Counted from the stretch's first letter, positions 37,166-48,902 are shown. The stretch is DNA of 64,000 nt from Planctomycetaceae bacterium (GCA_002724245.1 PBOG01000064.1:16126-80125), one strand, 5' to 3'. Numbers and translations: made by a program. Notes: generated by a model not told the origin, from the letters alone.

Positions 37166-38101
37166 ATGCATTTAAAAACCCTCAAGGTCTTCTGCGATGT
37201 CGTTGGCAAGAAGAGCTTTTCCAAAGCTGCCGGCGAAAACGGCATTTCCCAGTCGCGGGCCAGTCAGGCAGTCCATCAGCTTGAAGAGCATTTGGGCGTA
37301 CAGCTTATCGACCGTTCCAAGCGTCCCTTCGTACTCACCGCCGCCGGGTCCCTGTTCTATGATGGCAGCCGTCAACTTTTGCAGCGTTACGATGCGCTGC
37401 AGGAACAAGTCCAACTGCTCTGGCAGGATGTCGGTGGTCGCGTGACCGTCGCCTCAATCTATTCTATTGGCCTCTATTACATGGACAACTTCGTCAAACG
37501 CCACCAAGATCAAGCGCCTCAAACACATGTACATCTCGAGTACCAGACCCCGGCTGGCGTGTACGACCTGGTGGAATCGGACCAGGCGGACTTCGGCCTG
37601 GTCAGTTATCCGAAAAAATCCCGCACAATCAGTATGACTCCCTGGTGGGATGAGCCAATGCTCCTGGTATGTACACCGGAGCATCCACTGGCCGGTACCA
37701 GCTCGATTGAGCTGAACGAGCTAGCCGGGCAACGGATGATCGGGTTCTCTCATGATTTGCAGATTCGGCGAGAACTGGACCGCCTGTTTCACACAGCCCG
37801 TGTCCAGGTCGACGTCGCCATGGAATTTGACAACATCGAGACTCTCAAGCGAGCGTTGGAAATTCACGCCGGATGTAGCATTCTCCCTGAACCAACAGTG
37901 CGTCGGGAAGTCGAATCGGGCTCGCTCATCGCCATCCCGATTCGGGACAAACAGCTGGTCCGTCCCGTCGGCATCATCCGACGCCGGGGGCGGATTCTCG
38001 GCAGCGCGGCACAGCACTGCCTCGAGCACCTGTTGAGTGCGACATCCGCGGACGCTGATGAAACTGCAAAGCGACCCGAACTTGTGCCCGTCGAGATCTG
38101 A
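37166..38101 (+). CDS. LysR family transcriptional regulator
   Basis: A 311-residue LTTR. The winged HTH is at 1-60 (FSKAAGENGISQSRASQAVHQLEEHLGVQLIDR, split across the usual recognition helix), followed by a linker helix and a two-lobed effector domain with VYDLVESDQADFGLVSYP and LPEPTVRREVESGSLIAIPI. It lies 83 bases upstream of gltB in the same direction, so it could regulate glutamate synthase as GltC does in Bacillus; unlike most LTTRs it is not divergent from its neighbour. The effector is unknown. The start fits the family N-terminus although no clear ribosome-binding site is seen. Confidence 0.85.
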   Translation: MHLKTLKVFCDVVGKKSFSKAAGENGISQSRASQAVHQLEEHLGVQLIDRSKRPFVLTAAGSLFYDGSRQLLQRYDALQEQVQLLWQDVGGRVTVASIYSIGLYYMDNFVKRHQDQAPQTHVHLEYQTPAGVYDLVESDQADFGLVSYPKKSRTISMTPWWDEPMLLVCTPEHPLAGTSSIELNELAGQRMIGFSHDLQIRRELDRLFHTARVQVDVAMEFDNIETLKRALEIHAGCSILPEPTVRREVESGSLIAIPIRDKQLVRPVGIIRRRGRILGSAAQHCLEHLLSATSADADETAKRPELVPVEI

Positions 38102-38184
38102 AGACCGGCATCGAGTCCACGGCTCGCGAACTAGCGTTACCCAAACCAAACAATTTGATAACAGTTACCTGACTGGCAAAACTC

Positions 38185-41100
38185 ATGACTCACGCCTCCC
38201 GCTTCGGACCGCCGGAAAAACATGGACTGTATGACCCGAAATTCGAACACGACAGTTGTGGTGTGGGATTCGTGGCGAACATCAAAGGCCGGCGCAGCCA
38301 CCAAATCGTCGAAGATGCGTACATCATCCTGCAGAACATGGACCACCGTGGCGCCTGTGGGTGCGACCCCAACACCGGTGATGGAGCGGGTATTCTCACG
38401 GGACTACCACATGAGTTTCTGAAAAAAGTCGCGCGCCAGGAAATGGGACTTGAACTGCCACCAGCCGGCCAGTTTGGAGTCGGACTCGTCTTTCTTCCAC
38501 AGTCCCCGAATGAACGGCAGAAGTGTAAAGACGTAGTCGCCAACATCATCCTGGAACAAGGACAATCGTTGATCGGATGGCGTAAAGTCCCGCAAGAAAC
38601 AGCAAACGCCAATGTCGGGCAGGCGGCGCGCGACGCAGAACCACACATCGAACAATTATTTGTGGGCGCGGCTCAGACCGCGTCTGGAGAGACACTACCC
38701 GCCAAGGACTTCGAACGCCAACTCTACCTGATCCGCAAACGGGCGAGCCACACGTTACGTAGCGACAACACTCTCGCTGAAGCCAAGCTCTTCTATTGCT
38801 GCTCGCTGTCAACCCAAATCATGATTTACAAGGGAATGCTGACCACCACACAACTATTCCCTTACTTCCCTGATCTTTCGGACCCTGACTACCAGTCACA
38901 CCTGGCAATGGTGCACTCGCGTTTTTCCACAAACACCTTCCCGAGCTGGGACCGCGCTCAACCCAATCGGTTTATGTCCCACAACGGAGAAATCAACACA
39001 CTCCGCGGCAACATCAATTGGATGCGTGCGCGCGAAGGAATCATGCAAAGCAGCCAGTTTGGTGACGATCTGAACAAGGTATTTCCTGTCATGGAACCGG
39101 AATGCTCAGATTCGGGCAACTTTGACAACGCACTTGAGTTCCTCCTGCAGACAGGGAGATCACTTCAAGAAGCAGTCATGATGATGGTCCCGGAGGCGTG
39201 GCAGAAGCACGAGACGATGCCTGAAGCGAAACGCGCATTCTACGAGTTCCACTCTTGCCTTATGGAACCCTGGGATGGTCCCGCATCAATCGCCTTCACG
39301 GACGGCCATTACATCGGCGCCGTACTCGATCGCAATGGCTTACGCCCCAGCCGGTACTACATCACACATGACGATCGTGTGATCATGGCGAGCGAAGTCG
39401 GAGTCCTCCCGAGTGTCACACCTGACAACGTAAAACTCAAAGGGCGTTTGCAGCCGGGCCGTATGTTTCTCGTCGATTTTGAAGCAGGCCGCCTGATCCC
39501 AGACGAAGAACTCAAAGAACAATTTGCCAGTCAAAGGCCGTACGCCCAATGGCTCCGTGATCAACGACTGACGTTAGACGAAGTGGCCAGGCAATTCACT
39601 GGTGACGTCAATGAATTCGATTCCGAATCGCTCTTATCCCGCATGCAAGCATTCGGTTACACCACCGAAACAATGCAGTTTATGCTGATTCCACTGATCC
39701 ACGAGAAACGAGACCCCGTGGGATCCATGGGGAACGACTCCTCTCTGGCCTGTTTGAGCGACCAATCGAGGATGCTCTACGACTACTTCAAACAACTCTT
39801 CGCCCAGGTCACCAACCCGTCAATTGATTCGATCCGCGAAGACGTCATCATGTCCCTCGAGTGCTACATTGGCCCCGAACAAAATCTGCTCCAGAGCAGT
39901 GCAGAGCATTGCGCCCGCTTGCTGGTACCGCACCCTATCCTCACCAATCGAGAATTGGCCGGACTGCAGCACATGGACGACCGGGGCTGGCGAACACAAA
40001 CGATAGATACCACCTTTGTTCATTCCTCCGGGTCCGATGGACTCCAGGCGGCGCTCGACAGAATCTGTCAGGAGGCGGAGACCGCGATCGATGCAGGTTA
40101 CAGCCTGATCATCCTTTCCGACCGGGCTATCTCAGCCGACCGAGTGCCGCTGCCGGCGCTATTGGCGAGCGGCGCTGTACACCACCATCTCGTCCGCCAG
40201 GCCAAACGAAGTCGCATCGGGCTGGTGGTGGAAACCGGCGAAGCTCGGGAAGTTCACCACCACTGCCTGCTGATTGGTTACGGCGCAGATGCCATTAACC
40301 CGTATCTCGCATTCGAATCACTCCAACAGGCACATCTCGACGGCCTGCTGGATCCAGAGACGTTTACCACACAAGACAAGATTGTGGCCGCGTATCGCCA
40401 GGGTGTCGCCAAGGGCATGCTCAAAGTCATGGCAAAAATGGGGATCTCGACACTCCAGTCCTATAAGGGTGCCCAAATATTTGAGGCGGTCGGACTCAAG
40501 GACGAGATTATCGACCGCTGCTTCACGCATACCCCCAGTCGGGTTCAAGGAGTCACCTGGGAAGTACTGACCAATGAGCTTCTCCGACGTCATGCGATCG
40601 GCTACCCGCCCCACACCGGAAGTAGTTCCCAAAGCCTCCCTAATCCGGGTGAATTTCACTGGCGTGCCACCGGAGAACGCCATATGTGGGATCCTGCGGC
40701 CATCGCGGATCTGCAAGTATCAACGCGAGACTGGTCTCATTCGCTGAACGAACGCAACGATTCCACCGGGCAACATATTGACGCAGCACCAGAGCCTGCC
40801 CACGCTGCTTACCGTCGCTTTGCGGACCACGCGAACCAGGATGCCCGCACGCGATGTGCGTTGCGTGGCCTCATGAAATTCAAGGACGGAGTCAACGGCG
40901 GCCCTATACCAATTGAAGAAGTCGAACCCACCAGCGAAATCGTAAAACGGTTCTGTACCGGGGCCATGAGCTTTGGCTCAATCTCCGCCGAAGCGCATGA
41001 GACGCTCGCGCTGGCAATGAATCGCCTCGGAGGAAAATCCAACACTGGAGAAGGTGGCGAAGATCCCATTCGCTTTGAACCCTTAGATAATGGAGACTCG

Positions 41101-42852
41101 AAGCGGTCAGCGATCAAGCAGGTTGCATCCGGCCGCTTCGGTGTCACCGCCTGGTACCTGACAAACGCCGACGAACTGCAAATCAAGATCTCTCAAGGTG
41201 CCAAACCGGGAGAGGGGGGCGAATTACCGGGGAAGAAAGTCGACGAGAACATTGCCCGCATCCGCTATTCAACTCCTGGAGTTGGCTTGATCAGTCCACC
41301 TCCGCATCACGACATCTACTCAATCGAGGACCTGGCACAACTCATCCACGATCTCAAGAACGCCAATCCCTCTGCGCGCATCAGCGTCAAACTCGTCTCT
41401 GAAATTGGTGTCGGTACGATCGCTGCCGGGGTTGCGAAAGGACATGCCGACCACATCTTGATCTCCGGTGACGCGGGTGGAACTGGCGCATCTCCGCTCA
41501 CCAGCATCAAGCACGCAGGACTCCCGTGGGAACTGGGAATTGCAGAAACACACCAAACACTAGTGCTCAACGATCTTCGCAGCCGAGTCGTCTTGCAGAC
41601 CGACGGTGGTATGAAAACCGGCCGCGATGTCGTGATCGGTGGCTTGTTAGGTGCCGAGGAAATTGGATTTTCCACCGCCCCCTTGATCACGCTGGGTTGC
41701 ATTATGATGCGGAAATGCCACCTCAATACGTGCCCAGTCGGCATCGCCACACAAGACCCTGAACTAAGGAAACGCTTCTCTGGCTCACCGGACAACGTCG
41801 TCAACTACTTCTTCATGGTCGCGGAAGAAGCTCGCCAGTGGATGGCGCAACTCGGTTTCCGCTCATTTCAGGAACTCATTGGACGCAGCGACGTGCTCGA
41901 CATGTCGGATGCTATCCGCCACTGGAAAGCGGACGGAATCGATTTGACGCCGATCCTTCAGCCAGCCGAAAAACCGCATCCTGACACCGGTGTTGTCTGC
42001 CAAATAGCCCAGGACCACGGCCTGGAACATTCCCTCGACCAGACACAGATCCTGGAGGCCTGTCGGCCAGCGATCGAGGAACAGCAAACGGTGCGTCTGG
42101 AATTACCTATTCTCAATACAGACCGTACGGTTGGAACCATTCTCAGCCACCATGTTGTGCGGCAATGGGGTGAACTTGGATTACCTGACGGAACCATTCA
42201 TATCAAGTTCCGAGGTTCTGCGGGCCAGAGTTTCGGCGCTTGGCTGGCTGCTGGCATCACGCTCGAACTAGAGGGAGACGGAAACGACTATGTCGGGAAA
42301 GGGCTTTCGGGCGGGAGACTGCTAGTCTATCCCCCGCGAGAAAGTTCATTCAAAGCAGAAGAGAACATTCTGATCGGCAATGTTGCGTTATACGGCGCCA
42401 CTGGCGGAGAGGCCTTCCTGCGTGGCCGGGCCGCGGAGAGATTCTGCGTACGCAACAGCGGCGCACGTACGGTCATTGAAGGCGTAGGTGATCATGGTTG
42501 TGAATACATGACAGGGGGTTTGGTGGTGATACTGGGACCGGTAGGACGCAACTTCGCTGCCGGCATGTCCGGGGGAGTTGCCTACGTCTGGGCACCCGAT
42601 CGCGATGCATTTCGCCTCAACTGCAATCTCGGCATGGTCGCACTGGAGGATGTTGTCGATCAGAGCGATCTGGAAGAACTGGGAGAGCTGCTACAACAAC
42701 ACACGACACATACGGCATCGCCCGTGGCGCAAGATCTGGTCGCTGACTGGCCTGCGGCTGCGAGCCAATTCGTTAAGGTCATGCCCACCGATTACAAACG
42801 CGTACTGCAGGAACGAAAGCTCAGAGCCACTCAAGCCGGAGTCACCAGTTGA
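38185..42852 (+). CDS. gltB: Glutamate synthase large (alpha) subunit
   Basis: A 1555-residue enzyme that converts glutamine and 2-oxoglutarate to two glutamate. The class II amidotransferase nucleophile is Cys25 in HDSCGVGF; a 24-residue propeptide would be removed, as in other GltB proteins. The synthase domain holds [12 protein letters not shown] and [12 protein letters not shown] for FMN and substrate. The 3Fe-4S cysteines are Cys1172, Cys1178 and Cys1183 ([12 protein letters not shown]). The C-terminal beta-helix domain contains [17 protein letters not shown]. Length and order are normal for bacterial GltB. It forms an operon with gltD, 97 bases downstream of its stop. Confidence 0.97.
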   Translation: MTHASRFGPPEKHGLYDPKFEHDSCGVGFVANIKGRRSHQIVEDAYIILQNMDHRGACGCDPNTGDGAGILTGLPHEFLKKVARQEMGLELPPAGQFGVGLVFLPQSPNERQKCKDVVANIILEQGQSLIGWRKVPQETANANVGQAARDAEPHIEQLFVGAAQTASGETLPAKDFERQLYLIRKRASHTLRSDNTLAEAKLFYCCSLSTQIMIYKGMLTTTQLFPYFPDLSDPDYQSHLAMVHSRFSTNTFPSWDRAQPNRFMSHNGEINTLRGNINWMRAREGIMQSSQFGDDLNKVFPVMEPECSDSGNFDNALEFLLQTGRSLQEAVMMMVPEAWQKHETMPEAKRAFYEFHSCLMEPWDGPASIAFTDGHYIGAVLDRNGLRPSRYYITHDDRVIMASEVGVLPSVTPDNVKLKGRLQPGRMFLVDFEAGRLIPDEELKEQFASQRPYAQWLRDQRLTLDEVARQFTGDVNEFDSESLLSRMQAFGYTTETMQFMLIPLIHEKRDPVGSMGNDSSLACLSDQSRMLYDYFKQLFAQVTNPSIDSIREDVIMSLECYIGPEQNLLQSSAEHCARLLVPHPILTNRELAGLQHMDDRGWRTQTIDTTFVHSSGSDGLQAALDRICQEAETAIDAGYSLIILSDRAISADRVPLPALLASGAVHHHLVRQAKRSRIGLVVETGEAREVHHHCLLIGYGADAINPYLAFESLQQAHLDGLLDPETFTTQDKIVAAYRQGVAKGMLKVMAKMGISTLQSYKGAQIFEAVGLKDEIIDRCFTHTPSRVQGVTWEVLTNELLRRHAIGYPPHTGSSSQSLPNPGEFHWRATGERHMWDPAAIADLQVSTRDWSHSLNERNDSTGQHIDAAPEPAHAAYRRFADHANQDARTRCALRGLMKFKDGVNGGPIPIEEVEPTSEIVKRFCTGAMSFGSISAEAHETLALAMNRLGGKSNTGEGGEDPIRFEPLDNGDSKRSAIKQVASGRFGVTAWYLTNADELQIKISQGAKPGEGGELPGKKVDENIARIRYSTPGVGLISPPPHHDIYSIEDLAQLIHDLKNANPSARISVKLVSEIGVGTIAAGVAKGHADHILISGDAGGTGASPLTSIKHAGLPWELGIAETHQTLVLNDLRSRVVLQTDGGMKTGRDVVIGGLLGAEEIGFSTAPLITLGCIMMRKCHLNTCPVGIATQDPELRKRFSGSPDNVVNYFFMVAEEARQWMAQLGFRSFQELIGRSDVLDMSDAIRHWKADGIDLTPILQPAEKPHPDTGVVCQIAQDHGLEHSLDQTQILEACRPAIEEQQTVRLELPILNTDRTVGTILSHHVVRQWGELGLPDGTIHIKFRGSAGQSFGAWLAAGITLELEGDGNDYVGKGLSGGRLLVYPPRESSFKAEENILIGNVALYGATGGEAFLRGRAAERFCVRNSGARTVIEGVGDHGCEYMTGGLVVILGPVGRNFAAGMSGGVAYVWAPDRDAFRLNCNLGMVALEDVVDQSDLEELGELLQQHTTHTASPVAQDLVADWPAAASQFVKVMPTDYKRVLQERKLRATQAGVTS

Positions 42853-42949
42853 AGCCGGCTAAAGCACTGAGTAAGTGTCTGGCGGACTGCTGCCAGACAA
42901 GTCTCACTGCAGACAATCGGACTACATCAGCATTTCGAGAATACAAATA

Positions 42950-44533
42950 ATGGGTAAACCAACAGGATTCAAGGAATTTACCAGAGCGCCAGTACCTTAT
43001 CGCGAACCACTGGTCCGTCTGCAGGATTACGACGAGATTTTCACGACCGCAGACGCGGATCATCTCACCACACAAGGTGCGCGCTGTATGGATTGCGGTG
43101 TTCCGTTCTGCCAATCCAACCACGGGTGTCCTATCGACAATTTGATCCCGGAGTGGAATGACCTGATCTATAACGGTCGCTGGGAAGATGCATTAGAACG
43201 GCTCCACAAAACCAACAATTTCCCCGAGTTCACCGGCCGCACCTGCCCCGCCCCATGCGAAGGCTCTTGTGTACTGGGCATCACCGACCCACCGGTAACG
43301 ATCAAGAACATCGAAAATGCCATTATCGATCACGGCTTTGCCTCCGGCTGGGTTCGCCCCAGACCACCAGCCGTACGCACTGGGAAACGCGTGGCAGTCG
43401 TAGGTTCTGGACCGTCCGGGTTGGCCGCGGCCGCCCAACTGAATCAGGCCGGCCACCTGGTTACCGTTTACGAACGAGCAGACCGCATCGGCGGCCTGCT
43501 GATGTACGGTATTCCCAACATGAAACTCGACAAAGGCGTCGTAGAGCGCCGCATTAATCTGCTTCGCGAAGAGGGAATCCAATTCGTCACCTGTGCGCAT
43601 ATTGGCAAAAAAGAAGATTTCGCCAGCGGCCACATGACCCAAATCATGGAAGAACGAGGGTGCCCTGTTGAATACATCCCCCCCGATCAACTTCTCGAGG
43701 ACAATGACGCGTTGCTATTGTGCACCGGTGCGACACGACCGTTCGACCCGACTGCGAGATGCCCAGGAAGAGAACTCGGCGGCATTCACCTGGCGATGGA
43801 CTTTCTGACCAGAAACACCAAAAGCCTGCTCGACTCACAGCTGGAAGACCGGGCGTGCATTTCCGCTCAAGGTGCCAATGTGATTGTCATCGGTGGTGGG
43901 GACACCGGCGCTGACTGTATTGGGACGTCATTGCGACACGGTTGCAGCAGTGTCGTCAACTTTGAACTACTGGACACGCCCCCTGAAACGCGCGCCGCCA
44001 ACAACCCCTGGCCCCAGTGGCCTCGGATCTACCGTGTTGATTATTCGCACGCTGAAGCCAAAGCACACTTTGGATCGGATCCGCGCAATTACGCCATTCT
44101 GACAAAGGAATTCCTCGGAGATGACAATGGCCGCGTGCGAGGTGTGCGAACCGTCGCGGTCGATTGGTCGCAACCGGTACCCGGCGGCGCTCCATTCCAG
44201 GAAATCCCGGACAGTGAACACGACTGGCCAGCAGAACTGATTCTCTTGGCTACCGGATTCGTGGGCCCAGAGACGTCCATTGGAGAGATGCTGGATCTCC
44301 AAATGCAAAATCCACGAGGAAACTGGGAGACGTTCCAGGCAACACACGGCGAGTTTGCAACGAACGTACCGAAAGTTTTTGCTGCCGGCGACTGCCGCCG
44401 AGGGCAGTCACTGGTTGTCTGGGCAATCAACGAAGGCCGTGGCGCAGCTCGCGCCATCGATCTCTACTTGCAAGGAACAACGCAGCTTGCGGCACCGGGA
44501 ATTGCCCAGGGAGCCGCTGCCATATCAGTCTGA
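42950..44533 (+). CDS. gltD: Glutamate synthase small (beta) subunit
   Basis: I chose ATG 42950 because GltD proteins begin MGKPTGF; the longest frame begins 25 codons earlier with a poor match. The 527-residue subunit passes electrons from NAD(P)H to GltB. Visible parts: N-terminal Fe-S region with CMDCGVPFC (46-54) and Cys60; FAD-binding [17 protein letters not shown](P)H-binding [13 protein letters not shown]; and the C-terminal FAD segment [18 protein letters not shown]. Ammonium assimilation by the GS/GOGAT route is therefore present in this organism. The product is somewhat longer than the usual 470-490 residues, mostly through a loop in the middle. Confidence 0.95.
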   Translation: MGKPTGFKEFTRAPVPYREPLVRLQDYDEIFTTADADHLTTQGARCMDCGVPFCQSNHGCPIDNLIPEWNDLIYNGRWEDALERLHKTNNFPEFTGRTCPAPCEGSCVLGITDPPVTIKNIENAIIDHGFASGWVRPRPPAVRTGKRVAVVGSGPSGLAAAAQLNQAGHLVTVYERADRIGGLLMYGIPNMKLDKGVVERRINLLREEGIQFVTCAHIGKKEDFASGHMTQIMEERGCPVEYIPPDQLLEDNDALLLCTGATRPFDPTARCPGRELGGIHLAMDFLTRNTKSLLDSQLEDRACISAQGANVIVIGGGDTGADCIGTSLRHGCSSVVNFELLDTPPETRAANNPWPQWPRIYRVDYSHAEAKAHFGSDPRNYAILTKEFLGDDNGRVRGVRTVAVDWSQPVPGGAPFQEIPDSEHDWPAELILLATGFVGPETSIGEMLDLQMQNPRGNWETFQATHGEFATNVPKVFAAGDCRRGQSLVVWAINEGRGAARAIDLYLQGTTQLAAPGIAQGAAAISV

Positions 44534-44559
44534 TTCGCAGGCCAGCAGGCCCGCCGCAA

Positions 44560-45906
44560 TTAGACCAATTCCTTGATCGGGCGTACTCCCGGATCGACCA
44601 GATACTGGGGGCGCCCGCGGAAATCAAACAGGCGTTGCGAATCCAAGTTAACACCGAGATTGTGGTAAAGAGTCGCGAACACTTCCTGGAACGACACCGG
44701 ACGATCCGCTGCTTCACCACCCAAACGGTCCGTGCTGCCCAGCACCTGACCAGTACGCATTCCCCCACCAGCCAGCAAAGCCGAACTGACTCGCGGCCAA
44801 TGATCCCGGCCAGCGTTCTTGTTGATCTTTGGCGTACGGCCAAACTCACCCCACGCCACCACGGTCACATCTTTGTCCAGTCCGCGTTCATGGAGATCCT
44901 CAACAAGCGCCGTGACCGCTTTCTCGAACACAGGAAATTCCTGTTTGGCATTACTAAAGTTGCCGCCATGCCAATCCCAAAAACTGTAGTTGATCGTCAC
45001 AACACGGACACCTGCCTCGACCAGCCGTCGGGCAACGAGAAAGTTCTGAGGTGCGCGTGGTGCCCCGTCACCCTTGGGCTGCTTTTCGTTATCGTGACCA
45101 TAGCGTTTGCGAGTCCGCTCATCTTCCTTGGAAATGTCGAGGGCGTCGAACAACTCTGAGGAAGTGAGTATTCCCATCGCACGTTCTGAAAAGACGTCCA
45201 TACCATCCATTTTTCCACTGCGATCCCAAGCGCGGCGAAAGGTATCAAACGAAGTCAACAGATGCTTGCGATCGGCCAGCCTGTCCGAAGTGACGCCTTG
45301 CAACACCATATCTTCGCGACTGGGTCCGGTGGGACGGAATGAAGAATGGCCCAGTCCCAGGAATCCCGCGGTGGGCTCATTGTAGGGCCGATGTTGCGTG
45401 GTATAGCAGAGACTGACGAAGGGCGGCACTCCCGCTTTCACGGGACCCTGAAAATGGCTCGCAGCGGAACCGAAGTGAGGCCATCCACCGGCAGGCGCAC
45501 CGCTGTTGTGATGCCCTGTCATACACTGGTAGGAGTAGTGGGAGTCCCGAGCGCCGACGAGTGAACGTATGGCGACAAGCTTGTCCATCGTCCCCGCCAT
45601 CAAGGGAAGTTTTTCACTAATTTGAATTCCCGGAACATTTGTCTCGATAGGAGAAAACTCGCCGCGAATCTCCTGTGGCGCTTCGGTTTTGATGTCATAC
45701 ATATCCTGGTGTGGAGGGCCGCCACAGCAGTAAATCATGATGACCGATTTGTGGGACCGGCTTACACCGGCCTGCGCTTCCAGCCGCAATAACTGATCGA
45801 GTGACAAGCCTCCCATGGAAAGCCCACCTACCTTGATGAAATTGCGACGGCTCACTCCGTCACAAAACGACTGCTGCGGCCGACCACCATTCAAGATCTT
45901 CAACAT
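44560..45906 (-). CDS. DUF1501 family protein, Tat-exported
   Basis: I chose ATG 45906 with AGAGGGA just upstream; a longer frame begins 14 codons earlier. The 448-residue product has a Tat signal (SRRNFIKVG) and the DUF1501 marks: IYCCGGPPHQDMYD early, ARRLVEAGVRVVTINYS, WGEFGRTPKINKNAGRDHWP and SALLAGGGMRTGQ. The fold belongs to the alkaline phosphatase/sulfatase superfamily; no reaction is established. It lies 239 bases after another DUF1501 gene on the same strand, with no PSCyt2/PSD1 partner next to it, unlike the pair at 6.6-10.6 kb. It converges on gltD with a 26-base gap. Confidence 0.9.
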   Translation of the reverse strand: MLKILNGGRPQQSFCDGVSRRNFIKVGGLSMGGLSLDQLLRLEAQAGVSRSHKSVIMIYCCGGPPHQDMYDIKTEAPQEIRGEFSPIETNVPGIQISEKLPLMAGTMDKLVAIRSLVGARDSHYSYQCMTGHHNSGAPAGGWPHFGSAASHFQGPVKAGVPPFVSLCYTTQHRPYNEPTAGFLGLGHSSFRPTGPSREDMVLQGVTSDRLADRKHLLTSFDTFRRAWDRSGKMDGMDVFSERAMGILTSSELFDALDISKEDERTRKRYGHDNEKQPKGDGAPRAPQNFLVARRLVEAGVRVVTINYSFWDWHGGNFSNAKQEFPVFEKAVTALVEDLHERGLDKDVTVVAWGEFGRTPKINKNAGRDHWPRVSSALLAGGGMRTGQVLGSTDRLGGEAADRPVSFQEVFATLYHNLGVNLDSQRLFDFRGRPQYLVDPGVRPIKELV

Positions 45907-46145
45907 ATTTCCCTCTCTGCCAGCGGGAATCGGCAATACCCGATCCACGGATCAACATCCGTTCAGTAATTCTAGCCTCTCAGGAAGTATCGGTACAGTT
46001 GAACTGCCTGATCCAGGACGAACCATAGCAACGACCAGGAGTTCGGCATTTCCCGTCAACAGCCTGAATGGCCCGGTTGCCGCGGATACTGGTGGTCGGC
46101 CAAATGCCTGCTTTGTCGCGATTTCCGAAAAATAAACAGCCAAAG

Positions 46146-47603
46146 TCAGCTAAATAGCACGTCAAGTGGACGACCGCTCTCCACCAATGGCACCGGTTGC
46201 CCCTGCGCATTCGGAATGCGGGTACCGGGAGCGATCCCCAGCGTCTGGTAGATCGTGGCCGCCAGATCTCCCATCGATACAGGATCGACCTCTGGATAGC
46301 CGGCGTTCGCGTCCGAAGTCCCGTGTAAGATTCCGCCCCGCACTCCGGCCCCGGCGAAAAGACATGGGTAGCAGTAACTCCAATGATCGCGCCCATCCTC
46401 AGCGCCACGATTCTGAAAACGTGGTGTCCGTCCCATTTCGCCGGCGACAAACACCAGGGTCTCGTCCAGCATGCCTCGATCTTCGAGGTCTTTGAGAAGT
46501 ACTGGAAGGCTACGATCCAAACCGGGAAGCAAATGATTCTTCATGACCCGTGTCAAGCTACGGTGACTGTCCCAACTACTGGTGTCATCGCCACGAATCG
46601 CCATGTCCCAGGCAACCGTCACAAAACGAGCCCCCGCCTCCACCATACGACGCCCCATCAACAACGACTGCCCAAACAAATCCCGTCCGTAATGGTCCCG
46701 CAATTGATCTGGTTCCTGCCGAATGTCAAACGCTTCAGCAATCCCCTGGGAGGTAAGCAGATTTATTGCCTGACTTCGGAGCGTGTCCAAACTCGCTGCC
46801 CAGCTCGGCGCGTCCAGAGACCGTCGGGTTCTGTCCAATTGCTCCATCAGAGACTGGCGGCGATGCAGGCGGTCAAGTGTGATCTGTGGAGACAGCCTCA
46901 AACCGGCCAATCGAAAATCGAGCTCCCGGTCATCACAATTACGAAAATACGGATTGTCATCCCAGGCTCGTTTTTCGATGTGGGTAGCCATAGGATCGTA
47001 TCCCTTGCCCAGCCAACCCGCATACTGTCCGTTGATATCGTAGCCCGCGAAATGCCCCAGCAAGCGAGGCAAGTAAACATACGGAGGAAAATGCAAGCCT
47101 GTGCCCTGGGCAGCAAGCTGGTCCAGGTAAGAAATCACCGAACCGTAAGCGGGCCAATCCTTGTCAGTCGCGGCGACATTGGCCGAACCGCGTTCCGCCG
47201 GAGGCAAGGGATGGCCTGTCTGGATAAAGTGCGTCCCGTTGTGGTCGTTCTGGGAATGGTGCACCGTGCGAACGACAGCATACCGGTCCGAACATGCTGC
47301 CAACCGCGGCAAGTGTTCGCAGATTCTCAAGCCGGGTGTGCGCGACGTGATAGACCTGAATGGCCCACGAATCGTCGTCGGCGCATCAGGTTTCATGTCG
47401 AACGTTTCAAGCTGACTCGGACCACCGTAAAGGAAGACGAACAAGACTGATTTGGCTCGCGCAGGCAGCTCTTGTGGCTGTAACTCCGCTGCCCAGGCTT
47501 TCGGTAAATTAACACCCAGCATCCCGGTGCCCGCCGCTTGCAAGACGGCTCGGCGGGTCCATCCAGAGCGAGTCTGCTGTGGGCTTCCCAGCACCGTAAA
47601 CAT
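46146..47603 (-). CDS. DUF1501 family protein, Tat-exported
   Basis: A 485-residue protein with a Tat-like signal (TRRAVLQAAG, 16-25). DUF1501 marks: LYGGPSQLETFDMKPDAP, GRRMVEAGARFVTVAWD and AGEMGRTPRFQNRGAEDGRDHW followed by CLFAGAGVRGG. AAGGA lies 7 bases before the ATG. Compared with the downstream copy it has a longer central insertion (about 150-240). Its place beside another DUF1501 gene may reflect an old duplication, but their N-terminal sequences differ widely, so it is not recent. Substrate unknown. Confidence 0.9.
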   Translation of the reverse strand: MFTVLGSPQQTRSGWTRRAVLQAAGTGMLGVNLPKAWAAELQPQELPARAKSVLFVFLYGGPSQLETFDMKPDAPTTIRGPFRSITSRTPGLRICEHLPRLAACSDRYAVVRTVHHSQNDHNGTHFIQTGHPLPPAERGSANVAATDKDWPAYGSVISYLDQLAAQGTGLHFPPYVYLPRLLGHFAGYDINGQYAGWLGKGYDPMATHIEKRAWDDNPYFRNCDDRELDFRLAGLRLSPQITLDRLHRRQSLMEQLDRTRRSLDAPSWAASLDTLRSQAINLLTSQGIAEAFDIRQEPDQLRDHYGRDLFGQSLLMGRRMVEAGARFVTVAWDMAIRGDDTSSWDSHRSLTRVMKNHLLPGLDRSLPVLLKDLEDRGMLDETLVFVAGEMGRTPRFQNRGAEDGRDHWSYCYPCLFAGAGVRGGILHGTSDANAGYPEVDPVSMGDLAATIYQTLGIAPGTRIPNAQGQPVPLVESGRPLDVLFS

Positions 47604-47765
47604 GCCGCGATCCTTTTGGTGTTTGTTCGGCGAAAGCGATCTTCCAGAGTTACAGGTTCAGGTCAACAAAAGCTGACCGTTAGCGACAGCCATGTGCTTC
47701 CACACAGCACGCACCTGAAATCACTGGCGCAACCGACGATCCTCCCCGGCGCGTTTGTGAATGTG

Positions 47766-48902
47766 TCAGGGCCGCGCCAAGTCACCGCTTGTGCGAACCG
47801 AAGAAACCGTCTCCGAGTCCAAGATCTGCCCCGAGTCCGTCCCCACCAACGCGCGCTGCCATTCTACGGCCATCATCAAACTGTTAATACCCGAACCAAT
47901 CCCCAGCATGCCCACGCGTTCCCCACGACTAACATGCCCCTGCTCCAGGCCGATTGCCATTGTCAACGGCAAGGCCACGGACCCGGTATTTCCGAGCCAC
48001 TCCAGTGTGGAAAAATCGCGTTCTGGCGTGATTCCCAGGGATTGCAACATCTGCCTGCGATGCATTGTCCCGACCTGATGGCAAAACACCTTGTCGACTT
48101 CCTCAACTTCCCACTCCAGCGTCTCCAGAAAATCGCTGAATGTCACCTGCCCCGTAGCAATCCCCTCAGCCATCAGCTTTTCCGAGTCCGTTTCCATCCA
48201 GGGCCGGCCTCCGCCACCGAGTGTCTGATGACGCTGACTGTGACAAAGGTGGTGGTATTTTGTTTCCGCTCGTGGTACGGCGGCCAGCAGACGGTTGTCC
48301 GTACGGCTAAGGTGGCGATCCACCAAGACAATGGCACAGCTTCCCGATCCAATCGTAAGTGATGCCACTGCCTGTTTCATTTGATCGCGACTCAACTGTG
48401 TATCGCGATTGAGGGTCTCAATCGTATTCTCCAATAGGGCACGACAGTCTTCAGTACCCACGACTAAACCAGCGCGAATTTGCCCCAACTCAATCATATT
48501 GGCAACTTGCACCAGGCCATTGAGTAGCCCCAGACAGGCGTTCGATACATCCTGTACGAGGCAATTCGCCCCCAAGCCCAGTTCATGATGAATTCGACAA
48601 GCAGTGGCTGGCTCCAAGTAGTCGCGACAGACGCTACCATGAACCACTGCACCTATTTCATGGCGTTCAATACCAGCAGCCTGAATCGCTCGCTCGGCAC
48701 TACGGATACTGGCCTGGCTTGGTAGCGCATCCACCGACCAGAGCCGTCGCTGGCGAACACCCGTAATCAGCTCTAACCGGCCCTCGGGAAGGCGCAGTCG
48801 CTCATACAATGGTGCCAGACGGCGTTCAATTTCAGCAGAATCAATGACTTCTGCTGGCAAACTATAGCCCAGTGACTCCAGGCAAACGACTTGATATTTC
48901 AT
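47766..48902 (-). CDS. 3-oxoacyl-ACP synthase III-like ketosynthase, OleA-like
   Basis: A 378-residue thiolase-fold condensing enzyme, starting at ATG 48902 (a TTG 24 bases upstream is possible). The catalytic triad of KAS III/OleA is complete: Cys123 in SNACLGLLNG, His275 in FCHQVGTMHRR and Asn305 in GNTGSVALPL. The RLELITGVRQRRLW segment near residue 45 and the CLGxxNG context are closer to OleA, which condenses two fatty acyl-CoAs head to head in olefin synthesis, than to FabH. oleB, oleC and oleD are not in this window, so FabH-like priming or another Claisen condensation remains possible. Divergent from the HExxH protein gene. Confidence 0.8.
   Translation of the reverse strand: MKYQVVCLESLGYSLPAEVIDSAEIERRLAPLYERLRLPEGRLELITGVRQRRLWSVDALPSQASIRSAERAIQAAGIERHEIGAVVHGSVCRDYLEPATACRIHHELGLGANCLVQDVSNACLGLLNGLVQVANMIELGQIRAGLVVGTEDCRALLENTIETLNRDTQLSRDQMKQAVASLTIGSGSCAIVLVDRHLSRTDNRLLAAVPRAETKYHHLCHSQRHQTLGGGGRPWMETDSEKLMAEGIATGQVTFSDFLETLEWEVEEVDKVFCHQVGTMHRRQMLQSLGITPERDFSTLEWLGNTGSVALPLTMAIGLEQGHVSRGERVGMLGIGSGINSLMMAVEWQRALVGTDSGQILDSETVSSVRTSGDLARP

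Noticed and set aside
46383-47450. 355-codon plus-strand open frame
   Set aside because: Lies wholly inside the minus-strand DUF1501 gene, which has a Tat signal and family motifs. The plus-strand frame has no recognisable motifs and odd composition.
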